Shown here: in pieces, positions 20,747-30,400 of the stretch
Layout of the letters: each line of letters opens with the position of its first letter
Position numbering within the stretch: the first letter of the stretch is position 1
Virus record (IMG/VR): IMGVR_UViG_3300033145_000591
Coordinates: 1-44,863 of that record
DNA from: a virus
Reading direction: 5' to 3' (one strand)
DNA length: 44,863 nucleotides
Notes under the pieces: model-generated
Told to the model about the DNA's origin: nothing
Databases searched by the model: none
The model's input: the letters and a program-made list of their open reading frames with translations, nothing else
Translations under genes and position numbers: made by a program

Positions 20747-23461
20747 CTACCAACTGGACCCCCAGCTAGTCTTAGTTCTTGATTTCTTTTCTCGCTCTAG
20801 GCGTGATTTGCTACCTATAATAGACCTTGGCACGGACTCACCCCCTTCCCTACCCTGTAGGTATTTACTCGTTTGTGCTGTGCCAGGTAGCCCACCTAGC
20901 TTTGCAAATGGTTCTATAAGGGAGGCATAATCTCCACCTGCTGCACTAACCAATGAACCTCCAGCTTTCTTCAAGGTGCTGTAAAGGGGGCCACCAAAGT
21001 CCCCTTCACCAAATCTTGCCTGCCCTAACCCTGGCACAACATCACCAAGTTCCTTTATGCTCTCCACTGTAGATTCACTCATTGATAGACCAGCATCTCT
21101 GGATTCCTTGAATTTCCTAACGGGAGTACCATAGGGAGAATTAACACCAAGCCCATCTTCATAAATAGAATTAACCAGTATCGTACCACCGATATAATAT
21201 AATACCCTACCCACATTCTCTTTGCTCATGGGTACGTTTTTGCCCAACCCAAGCACATCTTGCGTAAGGAATGACCAGTCATTTATAACAAATGTCTGTA
21301 ATGCTGTGAGTGTTTGGCCTTCAGTGCTTCTTTGTATTTTAGAGCGATGGATGTTACGGCCAGAGGCGTTGGTTTTAATTACCCAATCATTCGCCCATCT
21401 GACTGCTGCTTTATGATCCATCTTATAAGCACCTGTGGCTTTACGATAGAACGCATCCCAACTAGCCATTGCCGCCTGTATGTCTAGCCATGCCAAGGGT
21501 TTCATGGCTGCCTGTGTCACCTTGGTCTTTGCCTTGCCCATTCCCGACATGAAATCAGCAACAGTGGCATCAAACTTCCTGCCTATGATGTTACTGTTGT
21601 CCATTATAAACTTCCTTCTTTCGGGCGAGAATATAGACATTGCACCCTCAATGGTATACTTGGGTCTGGCTATGACAAGGGTGTTTCTCATAACTGATGG
21701 CTGTATCGCAGCACTCCTGACATTGCCAGCGAGAATAGCCATGCTCACATTGTTTGTGAGTTTTCGTATTCCATTCTCTACTGACTTATTAGTCCACTTT
21801 TCAATACCAGAACTTCTTATGCCAGCAGCATAGTCAAGCCAGTTGGTAACATCATTGTATTCCTGTGTGTGAGTATCCTTAATGGTGTTCATTAAGTCTC
21901 TAGCTTTTGCTATCTTGGGGGATATATGGATATGCTCCAATGTTTTACCAGTATATTTCTCGAATGACCTGAAAGCATTGGTATCAACCGCTATGTAATT
22001 CTTTGTTCTTCCCTTTGCAAAAGGCAAAGAAGTTCCACTGGGATGGATAAATTCTGTTGTTCCCTCAATAAACTCAGCATTAAGAAACTTCATTGGGTCT
22101 GGTCTGCTTAATATGTCATCACCAAGATTCTCTTTATACCAGTTCAGTTTCTTAAAGAAAGTAAAATAGTTCTCTACCTTGCCAATAGGTTTCATGCCAG
22201 ACAATACCCTTGCCTCATTAATCCTGTCAAAGAGTCTGGCGTATTCAGCATCCATCTCTATAACTACTCTATATTCTGCTTCGGTGAGGTCTGGTATTTT
22301 TTTCCTCATCAGGGCAAGGATTTTTTTACCCTCCTTTTGTCGGCTTACCATATATGTACCAATCCTGTCGGCATCAACCTTTGTGTCCTTCCATCTCTTA
22401 ACCATTGGCACATAATGGTCTTGAAATTCCCTGACTGCTGCCATGTCTGCATCATCTATGGGGTCATAGACAGCTTTCTTTACCTTGCCAGTAGGGTCTA
22501 GTTTTTCAAACATTCTAATGGGAGTTTCTACCCCTCTTTGTAATCCCTTTAGAAACCCACCTTTCCCTGCTGGCGTTATCTCCTTCATTGCTTCCACTTC
22601 TGTTTTCCAAAGTGCTTCCTTTCCTGGTTTACTAGGTACTAGTTTTTCTGGATGAGGTAGTTCCCCTGTGCTTCTTAGATATTGCTTTTCCTTCTTTGTT
22701 AAACCCAATGAGTCAGCATATTTGCTTAGTGCTGATTTACCTTTTCTTATCTGTTTTCCCCCCGCACTAAGGGTATCTTTATACGCTCTGAACTTCCTTA
22801 CATTAGAACTCTGGTCAGGGAATGGGTCGTGGAATGCTTTCTTAAAACCCTCAAAACTACCTGCTCTAGGGCCTATTTGTTCCAGCCCTACCTTGGCTGT
22901 TTCCGCTCCTGCCGGCACTACCTTAGAAGCTGATTCTACCGCCCCCTTGGTTGCCATTGTTGCTGCTTCAGTCGCTTCCTTCACCCTTGGGAATGCTTTC
23001 TCTGCTGGGATAGCTTTCTCTATTTTTGTAGGATGTCTTAATGCTTCTTTTAGAAAGGCTTTGCCACCCTTCAATACATCACTACCACCGTAAGTACCCC
23101 ATGATAGTGCTCTCTTGCCAGCTTCTTTTACCCCATGTCTAGCCCCTGACAATGCCCCTGTGGTAGCCATAAGTGCTAGCTCAGATGGGTCAAGCATGGC
23201 TTCGGCTATGTTTTGTACATAGCCAGCTTCGGGGTCAGCACCTACCTTGTAGATTTCTTCTTGTTCTGGTGTGGGTGGTTGCCATGTAAGTGGGTCAGAA
23301 GCATAGTTCTCTGGATGAGAAACATCTGTAACGGGAGTATCTACTACTTCCCTATACTCAGGATACTTTTTCAGTACCCTTGCCCCTACTTCACCCGCAC
23401 TAAGGTCTTTATATTCTGGGTATTTATTTTTAACTTTTTCACCTAACTCAGATACGTTCAT
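20747..23461 (-). CDS. Large internal virion / ejection-type protein (904 aa)
   Basis: The longest gene in the genome and the last of the late transcript. The N-terminus has LGEKVKNKYPEYKDLSAGEV and RVLKKYPEYREVVDT, a repeated KYPEY motif seen in large phage virion-associated proteins. The rest is mainly helical and basic, with an Ala-rich stretch around residues 150-200, and no enzyme motif recognised. Size, place after the tail-hub gene, and helical composition suggest a protein ejected with DNA, like the inner-core proteins of short-tailed phages. It overlaps the upstream gene by 4 bases. Confidence 0.65.
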   Translation of the reverse strand: MNVSELGEKVKNKYPEYKDLSAGEVGARVLKKYPEYREVVDTPVTDVSHPENYASDPLTWQPPTPEQEEIYKVGADPEAGYVQNIAEAMLDPSELALMATTGALSGARHGVKEAGKRALSWGTYGGSDVLKGGKAFLKEALRHPTKIEKAIPAEKAFPRVKEATEAATMATKGAVESASKVVPAGAETAKVGLEQIGPRAGSFEGFKKAFHDPFPDQSSNVRKFRAYKDTLSAGGKQIRKGKSALSKYADSLGLTKKEKQYLRSTGELPHPEKLVPSKPGKEALWKTEVEAMKEITPAGKGGFLKGLQRGVETPIRMFEKLDPTGKVKKAVYDPIDDADMAAVREFQDHYVPMVKRWKDTKVDADRIGTYMVSRQKEGKKILALMRKKIPDLTEAEYRVVIEMDAEYARLFDRINEARVLSGMKPIGKVENYFTFFKKLNWYKENLGDDILSRPDPMKFLNAEFIEGTTEFIHPSGTSLPFAKGRTKNYIAVDTNAFRSFEKYTGKTLEHIHISPKIAKARDLMNTIKDTHTQEYNDVTNWLDYAAGIRSSGIEKWTNKSVENGIRKLTNNVSMAILAGNVRSAAIQPSVMRNTLVIARPKYTIEGAMSIFSPERRKFIMDNSNIIGRKFDATVADFMSGMGKAKTKVTQAAMKPLAWLDIQAAMASWDAFYRKATGAYKMDHKAAVRWANDWVIKTNASGRNIHRSKIQRSTEGQTLTALQTFVINDWSFLTQDVLGLGKNVPMSKENVGRVLYYIGGTILVNSIYEDGLGVNSPYGTPVRKFKESRDAGLSMSESTVESIKELGDVVPGLGQARFGEGDFGGPLYSTLKKAGGSLVSAAGGDYASLIEPFAKLGGLPGTAQTSKYLQGREGGESVPRSIIGSKSRLEREKKSRTKTSWGSSW

Positions 23462-24525
23462 TCAAGTATCCCCAAGGTATCTTCTATGCCCTTCTTAGCA
23501 CCTGTGTATATATGGCCTAACCCCCCACCTTTTGGGATAGTAGTAGTTGCTGTGGTAGCTGCCCCCTGTCTTGTGGGGTGCGTTCCTTTCCCCCGAAAAT
23601 CCTGCCATAAAGTAGGACTTGTAAAATCACGAGCTGGAATCCCCAACCCCGTCAACACTCGGTTAACTTCTTCTTGTCTTTCTGGTGGTATTTCATCATA
23701 TCCCTTACCGCCTGGTTTTTCATAGGCTTTTAACATAGAACCAAGTATGTTTTGTTCCAGTTCTGCCAATCGTGCTTCTTCTTTCGCCTGCTTTCTTTCT
23801 TCTTCTGTCTCGGCTCTTTTCTTTTTCCCTGGTGCATCAGCTAAGTCTTGCTTACCCTTTTCAATCTGTTGCCCCATTTTGTCGATGGTCAGTATTTTAA
23901 TAAGTTTTTCTAGGGCTTCACCAGCTTTATCTTTATGGCTTGCCGCAATAAACATACCTGCGGCTTCTTTTTCCTCCTCCGTTCCCTTTAACATTATATC
24001 ATATAGTTCTCGCTGAAAACCCTTTCTCCCAACGTACATTTCAGCTATTTCTTTAGCACTCTCTCTGCTTAGTTTGCTACGCTCATCCATTCTACCCTGT
24101 CTCATTTCTTCTCTGCCAAACATCCCAGTTTGTTCCATAAATTCTTGCATTAATCTAGCTTCATCAGCACCCTCTTGTCTCTTGTTAGCCATCCTAGACT
24201 GATAGCCTTGAGGGTCTACTTTAGATGCAACTCCTTCTATCGCTCCACCAAGAAATTCTTTGCCAAAGTCTTTAACACCACCCCAAAATCCACCACCCTG
24301 CTGTTTCTGCTGTAACATCTCAAGAAGTCCTTGCTTCCCAACTGAGGGAGCATACCCTGCTTGTGCTGTAGATGGGGGGGCTTGTGGTTGTTGCTGACCA
24401 CCCATTAGTTCAGCATAATTAGCCTGCCCTAATGTTTCATCAAACTGCCCCTGTGCCCCTATTGGGGGTCTGTTAAGTTTGAAATTATCAGGATTAACCC
24501 CTAACTGTCTTTTATATTCTCCCAT
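23458..24525 (-). CDS. Putative internal virion protein, helical (355 aa)
   Basis: Begins MGEYKRQLGVNPDNFKLN and has a Gln/Pro-rich section (QQQPQAPPS), then long charged helices (residues about 120-270, rich in Glu/Lys/Arg/Met) of coiled-coil type, and a Gly-rich tail. It lies between the 904- and 724-residue genes, all of which probably form the virion core or ejection apparatus. No enzyme domain recognised. Confidence 0.6.
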   Translation of the reverse strand: MGEYKRQLGVNPDNFKLNRPPIGAQGQFDETLGQANYAELMGGQQQPQAPPSTAQAGYAPSVGKQGLLEMLQQKQQGGGFWGGVKDFGKEFLGGAIEGVASKVDPQGYQSRMANKRQEGADEARLMQEFMEQTGMFGREEMRQGRMDERSKLSRESAKEIAEMYVGRKGFQRELYDIMLKGTEEEKEAAGMFIAASHKDKAGEALEKLIKILTIDKMGQQIEKGKQDLADAPGKKKRAETEEERKQAKEEARLAELEQNILGSMLKAYEKPGGKGYDEIPPERQEEVNRVLTGLGIPARDFTSPTLWQDFRGKGTHPTRQGAATTATTTIPKGGGLGHIYTGAKKGIEDTLGILE

Positions 24526-24542
24526 CTCTTATCTCCTACATA

Positions 24543-26717
24543 CTAAAACATATTAAAAAGTTGTATTAATATACCAGCCCATCCTTGTGCTTTAAGCATA
24601 TCAAATTCATTGCCCCATTGATATGCCTGGTTCTTTATCTGTTGCCATTCCCGCATATCTCTTGATGTACTCAAAGCATAGTCAATCATTAAAGCACCAG
24701 CCTCTATGTCCAATCCCCTTGCCTTTAACTGCTCTGCTGATATACCAAGGTTCTGTGCTACTTCTGCATTAAACGTTTCAAGGTCAAGCTGACCAGCACC
24801 AAGAGCAGCTTTAATATCCTCTGATTTGTTCCCCAACATATTATCAAGGTTCATTTTCTTATCTTCGTTGCTTAACTGCCCCCACGTTCCCAATGTGCTG
24901 TTAAGGCTTTCGTGTCTACTAAGCACCTGATTATAATCTTCCTGCGACATCTGACCAGCAGCTACAGCCTGTTGCATCTGTTGTTCTATCTGCTGCTGTC
25001 CAGCTTGGATGCTTGCTATTGCCTGTTCACCACCGATACCACCTGCCTGCTGTGCTCTCTGTCTTTCTGCTGTACCAGCTTCAAATCCACCAAGCCCTAG
25101 CTGACCACCTGCTTGAGCAGCACCAGCCTGTTGCTCCCTGCTTTGCAGAGCTAACTGCTGTCCCTTAAACCTTATGTCGGCAATACCTTTTTGTATGTCC
25201 GCAGCTTTGTTCTCCTGTAATTTCCTGTATTCCTTTTGTAAATTAGCCATTGACACGTCTGATCCAAACACACCCTGTTGCTGTGCCATGTCATTCATAT
25301 CACGCATCAAATCAGATTCAGCGTCCTGATAAGATTGTTCAACATCGCCTGATACAGCACTAATTAATGCCTGCTCGGTTTCTGGAGTGTACTGACCAGT
25401 AGTTGCCATCTCCTGTAATGCGTTCTGATAAATGTCCTGCTGGTATCCTTCTGCCCCTGTCATAGCTTGAGAATATCCCTGCATCGTATCCTGCCAGGGT
25501 TGCATCTGCCCTTGAATATCCTGCCCCTGCAATCCCGTAAGATAGTCTTGGTATTCTTGTGTCCCTGGTGGTGGTGCTAAATCCATCTGCCCTGGGAAAT
25601 GATCAGCATATTGTCCTTGCCCCTCTGTATATGTGCCAGTTGGGACTTGTACGCTACCTGGTGCTTGTTCTACCCCTGGTTGTGACCAAGGACTTTTCAT
25701 ATTCCAAGGCATCCAAGGTTGTCCAGGCTCTAAGCCCCCTATCCAATCCATTTCAGGTCGTTGCCCAGGGACATCCATCGGGGTGCTAGGTGGGCAACAA
25801 TAAGCGTTTCCGTTTGTGTCATATTCCTTTGTGTACCCAGGGAGTAAACAATCCCCATCAAACTGTTTAAAATTACAATCAGCAAACCCATCTTCCCCAC
25901 CCCCACCACCATCACTAGGTGGACAACAGTATGTTTCTCCATTATAAAGCACCTTTCTCCACTTAGCGTTTAAGCAGTCACCATCGGGGTGGATTTTATT
26001 ACATCCTTCTGGGGGGTTTCCATCTTCCCCATCCTCCTTTTCAACACAATCAGGAATAGAAGGGTCGTAGTCCATGCCCTTCTGAGCACACCAGTTACGC
26101 CAGTAAGTATCATCCTTTTCCCCACTCCCCTTTTCAACACAATCAGGAAAGTAAGTATCATCCTTTTCCCCACTCCCCTTTTCAACACAATCAGGAATAG
26201 AAGGGTCGTAGTCCATGCCCTTCTGAGCACACCAGTTACGCCATTTCTTATTCTCTAATTCATCACTAGAACTTCCGCCAGGGTCTGTTGCCACATCACC
26301 ACTACGTACAACCCTCTCACGTCCTTGTGTTGTCGGAGAACCATAGTCTTTTTCTATGGTTTGACACTTCCCGTTCAAAAATACCTGCCCTGGTGGGCAT
26401 ATACTATTGTCTGGGGTTATTGGTGTTACTGTATCTCCCCCTGTATCACGTGGCGTTGGTTGTATTGGTGTAGGTTGTGCGGGTGCAGTACCAGCTCCTC
26501 CACCACCAGTAAAACCATCCTTTGGCACACAAACCTTTTTAGCAGGGTCATAATCCATACCCTTCTGAGCGCACCAGTTACGCCCGTAAGCATCCCCCTG
26601 TGTTGGGTCTGTTGCTACGTCACCACCTGTATCTTGTTGAGTGGGTGTTGTTGTGGTTGTATTCTGAGTACCCCCAGGTGGGGTATATACACCACCAGTA
26701 TCTTTAGATAATGCCAT
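24543..26717 (-). CDS. Large virion protein with Cys-rich repeats and Gln-rich helices (724 aa)
   Basis: Two halves. Residues 1-330: Gly/Pro/Thr-rich linkers joining Cys modules. One module, WCAQKGMDYDP...C, occurs three times, and another, CxxxxxDGDCL...YCCPPS, twice. A 16-residue block around DCVEKGSGEKDDTY is tandemly duplicated. Residues 400-720: long Gln/Ala/Glu-rich helices (for example EQALISAVSGDVEQSYQDAE) typical of phage ejection proteins. Cys-rich modules with disulfides are unusual in cytoplasm-assembled phage proteins. Likely a virion-core protein with an exposed part; exact role unknown. Confidence 0.6.
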   Translation of the reverse strand: MALSKDTGGVYTPPGGTQNTTTTTPTQQDTGGDVATDPTQGDAYGRNWCAQKGMDYDPAKKVCVPKDGFTGGGGAGTAPAQPTPIQPTPRDTGGDTVTPITPDNSICPPGQVFLNGKCQTIEKDYGSPTTQGRERVVRSGDVATDPGGSSSDELENKKWRNWCAQKGMDYDPSIPDCVEKGSGEKDDTYFPDCVEKGSGEKDDTYWRNWCAQKGMDYDPSIPDCVEKEDGEDGNPPEGCNKIHPDGDCLNAKWRKVLYNGETYCCPPSDGGGGGEDGFADCNFKQFDGDCLLPGYTKEYDTNGNAYCCPPSTPMDVPGQRPEMDWIGGLEPGQPWMPWNMKSPWSQPGVEQAPGSVQVPTGTYTEGQGQYADHFPGQMDLAPPPGTQEYQDYLTGLQGQDIQGQMQPWQDTMQGYSQAMTGAEGYQQDIYQNALQEMATTGQYTPETEQALISAVSGDVEQSYQDAESDLMRDMNDMAQQQGVFGSDVSMANLQKEYRKLQENKAADIQKGIADIRFKGQQLALQSREQQAGAAQAGGQLGLGGFEAGTAERQRAQQAGGIGGEQAIASIQAGQQQIEQQMQQAVAAGQMSQEDYNQVLSRHESLNSTLGTWGQLSNEDKKMNLDNMLGNKSEDIKAALGAGQLDLETFNAEVAQNLGISAEQLKARGLDIEAGALMIDYALSTSRDMREWQQIKNQAYQWGNEFDMLKAQGWAGILIQLFNMF
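26038..26243 (-). repeat. Intragenic repeats in the Cys-rich virion gene
   Basis: A 65-base unit at 26038-26102 is repeated exactly at 26179-26243, and between them a 48-base unit is tandem at 26103-26149 and 26151-26197. The units are multiples of three bases or keep the frame, so copies can be gained or lost without disrupting the protein. All lie inside the coding region. Confidence 0.85.
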
Positions 26718-26727
26718 TTACTTTCTC

Positions 26728-27189
26728 CTAATCAAATGACTTCATGTAAGGCTTAATTCCCTTCATTAATGCCCATAATCCTAAAAGTCCTGCTGCTCCG
26801 CCACCAAGAGGGCCGAGCATTTGTGTTGCTGCCATTGTTGACGCTCCTACACCAGCAGCCGCAACTCCTGGTAGCATAGTTCTCTTAAGCCCTCTGCTCA
26901 TTTCCATTCCTTTTCGTTGTTCTCTGGTGAGTTTTTCATTTTCTCTGGACATCTTCCGCTGAGCATCGAAGCCTTGTTTTTTTGCCGCATAGTCTATGCT
27001 TAAACCACTTAAGATACCACCAACCAGACCTGTGCCACCAGTCTGACCACCACCACCACCTGCGGGAGCCGCACCACCACCTTTCATATTCCCACTATAC
27101 CCACCTGTACTTGTTGCTTGCATTGGCTGGTCTGACCCACCACTTTTTAGTGCTACCGAACCATACCCACCTATAGTTCCTAAAGCCAT
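26728..27189 (-). CDS. Gly-rich putative internal virion protein with hydrophobic C-terminus (153 aa)
   Basis: The N-terminal third is Gly/Ser-rich (for example GGGAAPAGGGGG), the middle is a charged helix (QRKMSRENEKLTREQRKG), and the C-terminus has hydrophobic Ala/Gly helices (AAAGVGASTMAATQMLG and AAGLLGLWALMKGI). Size and composition resemble the small ejected membrane-interacting core protein of short-tailed phages. No homologue recognised. Confidence 0.55.
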   Translation of the reverse strand: MALGTIGGYGSVALKSGGSDQPMQATSTGGYSGNMKGGGAAPAGGGGGQTGGTGLVGGILSGLSIDYAAKKQGFDAQRKMSRENEKLTREQRKGMEMSRGLKRTMLPGVAAAGVGASTMAATQMLGPLGGGAAGLLGLWALMKGIKPYMKSFD

Positions 27190-27220
27190 TATCTTCTCCC
27201 CCTTGTGTTATAATAAACTA

Positions 27221-28735
27221 TCATCTTATATAGTGTGAAATACTCATCTGCATTGTTATTGGCAATCCTGAATTTCCATCTCTTTCCAACATTACGAGCG
27301 TTAATAAACTCGCACCAGTAACAGCAAAATCATCGGTTGTGCAATCAGTCCAGTCAGCATCATAGTCTTTCTTATATGAAATCTGAGCTATATCACCAGC
27401 TATCCCTTTCCATGTTGGCTGAATCTGAACTACCTCTTTATATTCCCCTGGTCTGCCAAAATCCAGCCATGGGGTTTCGTGATAAGAATCATAGGCATCA
27501 CCGTCATTGTTATAGCTAATAGATTTCTGCTTACAATATCCATCTTCATCACCATAAACTAAATCCCTGCTCCCAGGATAAAGCAAAGAATCTGACCAGT
27601 CAATACCCTGAATCTCATAGCCATAGTATTCACTAATAGATGCCCACGTTCCACCCTCTGCATCTGTGTAGAACCCGATACAATTAGTATCCCTTTCCTC
27701 TATTCTCCATTTATCATACTTCCAGTTATAGACTATAACATAATTGCAGGTCTCGCTTCCTTCAATGGGAACAGTTAATATATATTCCTGCCTTGCATCA
27801 TTTGATACAGCATGGCATCTTCCGATACTGTTAAGATACAGACTGTTTAATAGTTTAGATACCTTGCTATCGGCTGGGGCTGGTTCTGGTTCGCTTGTAC
27901 CATTCGTCATTTGTATACCTTCTTCATTCACAAACCATAGATACCCCATCACTTGTGCTACTGTTCTGCCAGCATTGTTCATTGACTGACTATCAAGAGT
28001 GGTTCTGCTGAATGGAAGTGCCCCTCCCGTCCATGCTATTACATGAATAGTATTCTTCTTAAACACTATCAGGTTTTCATATAACCCCTTAATTCTTACA
28101 ATCTCATCACCAGTTTTATCTCTTACGTCAAGACTGTCTGTTGCTGTCCACGTTGTACCAACCCCCTGGTTTGACCACCTGATTCTGCTTTCTAATTTAC
28201 TGCCACCTTCCGTAGTGTTACCAAGGATTATTCTGTCTTTGAATATCTCTACATGCTTTGAGAGATAATTTCCACTAGCACCAGCAAGGGCAGTTAGGGT
28301 AGCATTAAATCCATCCCATGTATAGATCGCATTAGTGCCGTCTGTTATCACAAAATAAGTCAGGTAATGAGTTACGTCTACATAATCGGTTGCACCAGTT
28401 AAAAACTCACCACCACTACCAAGGGGTACAAAATAACCACCAGGGCAGTATTGATATGCTGTGCCACCAGCCACAACCAATCTCTTATTAATCCACTCCC
28501 CGCTACCACTAGCCCATAAAGACCCCTCATAGATTGCCTGAACAGCACCATCAAGGGGGTAGTCTATGCCAATAGAGGACATTACCTTTTCACCGAAGTC
28601 TTTGGTAACCGCCCCAACTTCTCTGGTGTAATCTACGTTCTTACATTTCTGTGTGCTGTTAGATGGGGATTCTTCCTCAACTACACTATCATCATACCCA
28701 TGACTGAAATTTGCTATTTCAAATTCTTCTGGCAT
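27221..28735 (-). CDS. Tail hub / stabilisation protein, beta-propeller-like (504 aa)
   Basis: Opens with a conserved-looking N-terminus (NVDYTREVGAVTKDFG) and then many strands with WSNQGVGTTWTATDSLDV, LYENLIVFKKNTIHVI, MGYLWFVNEEGIQMTNG and YNWKYDKWRIEERD. Repeated short tryptophan/tyrosine-strand units suit a beta-propeller, as in head-completion/tail-hub proteins of P22-like and T7-like phages. In these phages the protein closes the portal channel and carries the fibres. It follows the adaptor and fibre genes and precedes the internal proteins, consistent with that role. Confidence 0.65.
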   Translation of the reverse strand: MPEEFEIANFSHGYDDSVVEEESPSNSTQKCKNVDYTREVGAVTKDFGEKVMSSIGIDYPLDGAVQAIYEGSLWASGSGEWINKRLVVAGGTAYQYCPGGYFVPLGSGGEFLTGATDYVDVTHYLTYFVITDGTNAIYTWDGFNATLTALAGASGNYLSKHVEIFKDRIILGNTTEGGSKLESRIRWSNQGVGTTWTATDSLDVRDKTGDEIVRIKGLYENLIVFKKNTIHVIAWTGGALPFSRTTLDSQSMNNAGRTVAQVMGYLWFVNEEGIQMTNGTSEPEPAPADSKVSKLLNSLYLNSIGRCHAVSNDARQEYILTVPIEGSETCNYVIVYNWKYDKWRIEERDTNCIGFYTDAEGGTWASISEYYGYEIQGIDWSDSLLYPGSRDLVYGDEDGYCKQKSISYNNDGDAYDSYHETPWLDFGRPGEYKEVVQIQPTWKGIAGDIAQISYKKDYDADWTDCTTDDFAVTGASLLTLVMLERDGNSGLPITMQMSISHYIR

Positions 28736-28939
28736 TTATTTTACTATCCTAATATGTCTAAGAACTTTTGATATTGTATCCCCTGGTATTCCCACACCGA
28801 TTGCCAAAGCAAGAATACCTATTGAGCCAGCTAATAGTTTACCGTTAAATCCCATGACGATTGCCACTATTTCAAGTAATGTAATACAAAGAATGCCTGT
28901 GATAACTATTGCCTTATCAACCTCTCGCTTTTCTGCCAT
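28736..28939 (-). CDS. Small two-TM protein, holin candidate (67 aa)
   Basis: A charged N-terminus (MAEKREVDK) is followed by two membrane helices (AIVITGILCITLLEIVAIVM and LLAGSIGILALAIGVGI) and a basic tail, the layout of a class II holin. It would make the membrane holes that release the endolysin. It lies among tail genes with no recognised endolysin beside it, so the holin call is tentative; a structural membrane protein is the alternative. Confidence 0.5.
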   Translation of the reverse strand: MAEKREVDKAIVITGILCITLLEIVAIVMGFNGKLLAGSIGILALAIGVGIPGDTISKVLRHIRIVK

Positions 28940-28958
28940 CTACTTCCCCTATTGGAAA

Positions 28959-29840
28959 TTAAGGAACATGCTTTGCGTGACTTACATCAAACCAATCAGT
29001 TCCATTACAAACTAAGTAGAATCCACCAAAATCTGTAATAGTTACATTTGCTCCTACATGCAACATTATATCTTGTTGAGCACTATTATCATGCTCTACT
29101 AGCATATCATTGGTGGTATTTATTCTCACTACGGCAAGATATTGTCCATTAACTCCATTAACAAATCCACTTATCGTTATATCCCCACCTGTTCCATCAA
29201 CAAAGAGAGTATTTACTCCTGAAACGTCTATACTATCCCCATCATTGGCAGTTGTTATTGCGAGGGTTGCGGATGATATTGCTCCGCTCACACTCAAACT
29301 TTGGCCTACAGTCATATCGCCAACCAAATCCATATTCCCATTACTATCTATGTTTGCCAATATAGCACTACCAGAATCTCGTAATACCCAATCATCAACA
29401 CCAGCATTATCACCTAGATTATTGTAAATGCTATCCCCTGATTTAAGATATATATATTTCCCCGCAGCTGCCATAAATGACATATTTAGCGTGGACTGAA
29501 ACATGGCTGTTGGCGTACTGTTAATATAGAAAAATATCCTATCAGCATTTCGATAGATCCTTAAGGCGTTTCCCTGTTCACCACCAGCAACAACTGTATC
29601 CTCAAACATGGTTACGTGGTCTCCGATTCCTACATTGGGTTGAATTTTTAAGTCGTCCGTACTATTAAATACAATGGGGGTATCTACACTATCTGTAACA
29701 CTCACGCTCTCAGCCACATCCATCCTTCCTGATATAGTGGCATTATCTGTTACTTTCAAATCACCGAAGATATATTCACCAGCGATTGCCGGGGTAGCAG
29801 ACATCAGAATAAAACTAAGGAGTAGTCTTAGCTTTCGCAA
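28959..29840 (-). CDS. Secreted fibre-like protein with signal peptide (293 aa)
   Basis: A Sec signal peptide is visible: MRKLRLLLSFILMSATPAIA, with an AIA cleavage site. The mature part is beta-rich and Gly/Asn/Asp-rich, with repeats such as ATISGRMDVAESVSVTDS and ITISGFVNGVNGQYLAVV, the style of a phage fibre or head-fibre domain. Phage structural proteins normally lack signal peptides because virions assemble in the cytoplasm. It overlaps the 99-residue fibre-related gene upstream by 26 bases. Confidence 0.7.
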   Translation of the reverse strand: MRKLRLLLSFILMSATPAIAGEYIFGDLKVTDNATISGRMDVAESVSVTDSVDTPIVFNSTDDLKIQPNVGIGDHVTMFEDTVVAGGEQGNALRIYRNADRIFFYINSTPTAMFQSTLNMSFMAAAGKYIYLKSGDSIYNNLGDNAGVDDWVLRDSGSAILANIDSNGNMDLVGDMTVGQSLSVSGAISSATLAITTANDGDSIDVSGVNTLFVDGTGGDITISGFVNGVNGQYLAVVRINTTNDMLVEHDNSAQQDIMLHVGANVTITDFGGFYLVCNGTDWFDVSHAKHVP

Positions 29841-30114
29841 CCCACACCCCCCCTTCCCTTCTCTCTCTCAGAAGGTCTGTCCCATCATTTCTGATTCTCC
29901 AAGTACCATTTGCGGTAATATCGGTAGAACCAGGGCTACAATAATAATGAGCCGAGCCATTAACGTATTGCCTGTTCACCACCTGATAATCATCGGTGGG
30001 ATCTTCTTCGGGGGTTAGTGGAAATGTATTAAACTTCTTTAACCCACCAATGGTTTCAGAACCCCCACGAGAAACATAATCTCTGGGGTTAACTTTGTTA
30101 TAACCATTCGGCAT
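29815..30114 (-). CDS. Tail fibre-related short protein (99 aa)
   Basis: Contains GGLKKFNTFPLTPEEDPTDD followed by YQVVNRQYV. This F-x-P...P...(V)(V)N/TxxYV motif marks the shaft-repeat unit of many phage tail fibres. No signal peptide. The start of the next secreted gene overlaps its end. It may be an assembly or shaft fragment of the fibre. Confidence 0.65.
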   Translation of the reverse strand: MPNGYNKVNPRDYVSRGGSETIGGLKKFNTFPLTPEEDPTDDYQVVNRQYVNGSAHYYCSPGSTDITANGTWRIRNDGTDLLRERREGGVWVAKAKTTP

Positions 30115-30390
30115 TTATCCAACCCATACTTCAAGTACGCCAGAATCAATGGTAGTTAAAACAAAACCTACCATTGGTTTAGGCTGGTCCCAAATCAGAA
30201 CACTGTCTCCAGCACCCGCATCACTGCCTTTCTTCGTTGCTACTGCATTGCCAGGAGTTTCAGATACTACTAAATCATCTGCTCCAGCTGTTATCCCACG
30301 CCAGCGCATTTCTTTAATCATAACTGGTGAGGTAGTAATTGTTGCTGCTGTATCTAACAGCATAGGGTTTGCATTTGTGTCATTTGCCAT
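30115..30390 (-). CDS. Small structural-like protein (91 aa)
   Basis: Begins MANDTNANPMLLDTAATITT and contains MRWRGITAGADDLVV and WDQPKPMVGFVLTTI; a compact beta protein without a signal peptide. Such short beta proteins occur near fibre genes in phages, possibly as decoration or fibre components. Unknown family. Confidence 0.6.
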   Translation of the reverse strand: MANDTNANPMLLDTAATITTSPVMIKEMRWRGITAGADDLVVSETPGNAVATKKGSDAGAGDSVLIWDQPKPMVGFVLTTIDSGVLEVWVG

Positions 30391-30400
30391 GCTAATCTCC

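Noticed and set aside
26038-26243. Repeats that might look like a small CRISPR-like or tandem noncoding array
   Set aside because: All units lie in frame inside a long virion gene and encode repeated Cys modules; there are no spacers of the right kind and no cas genes.
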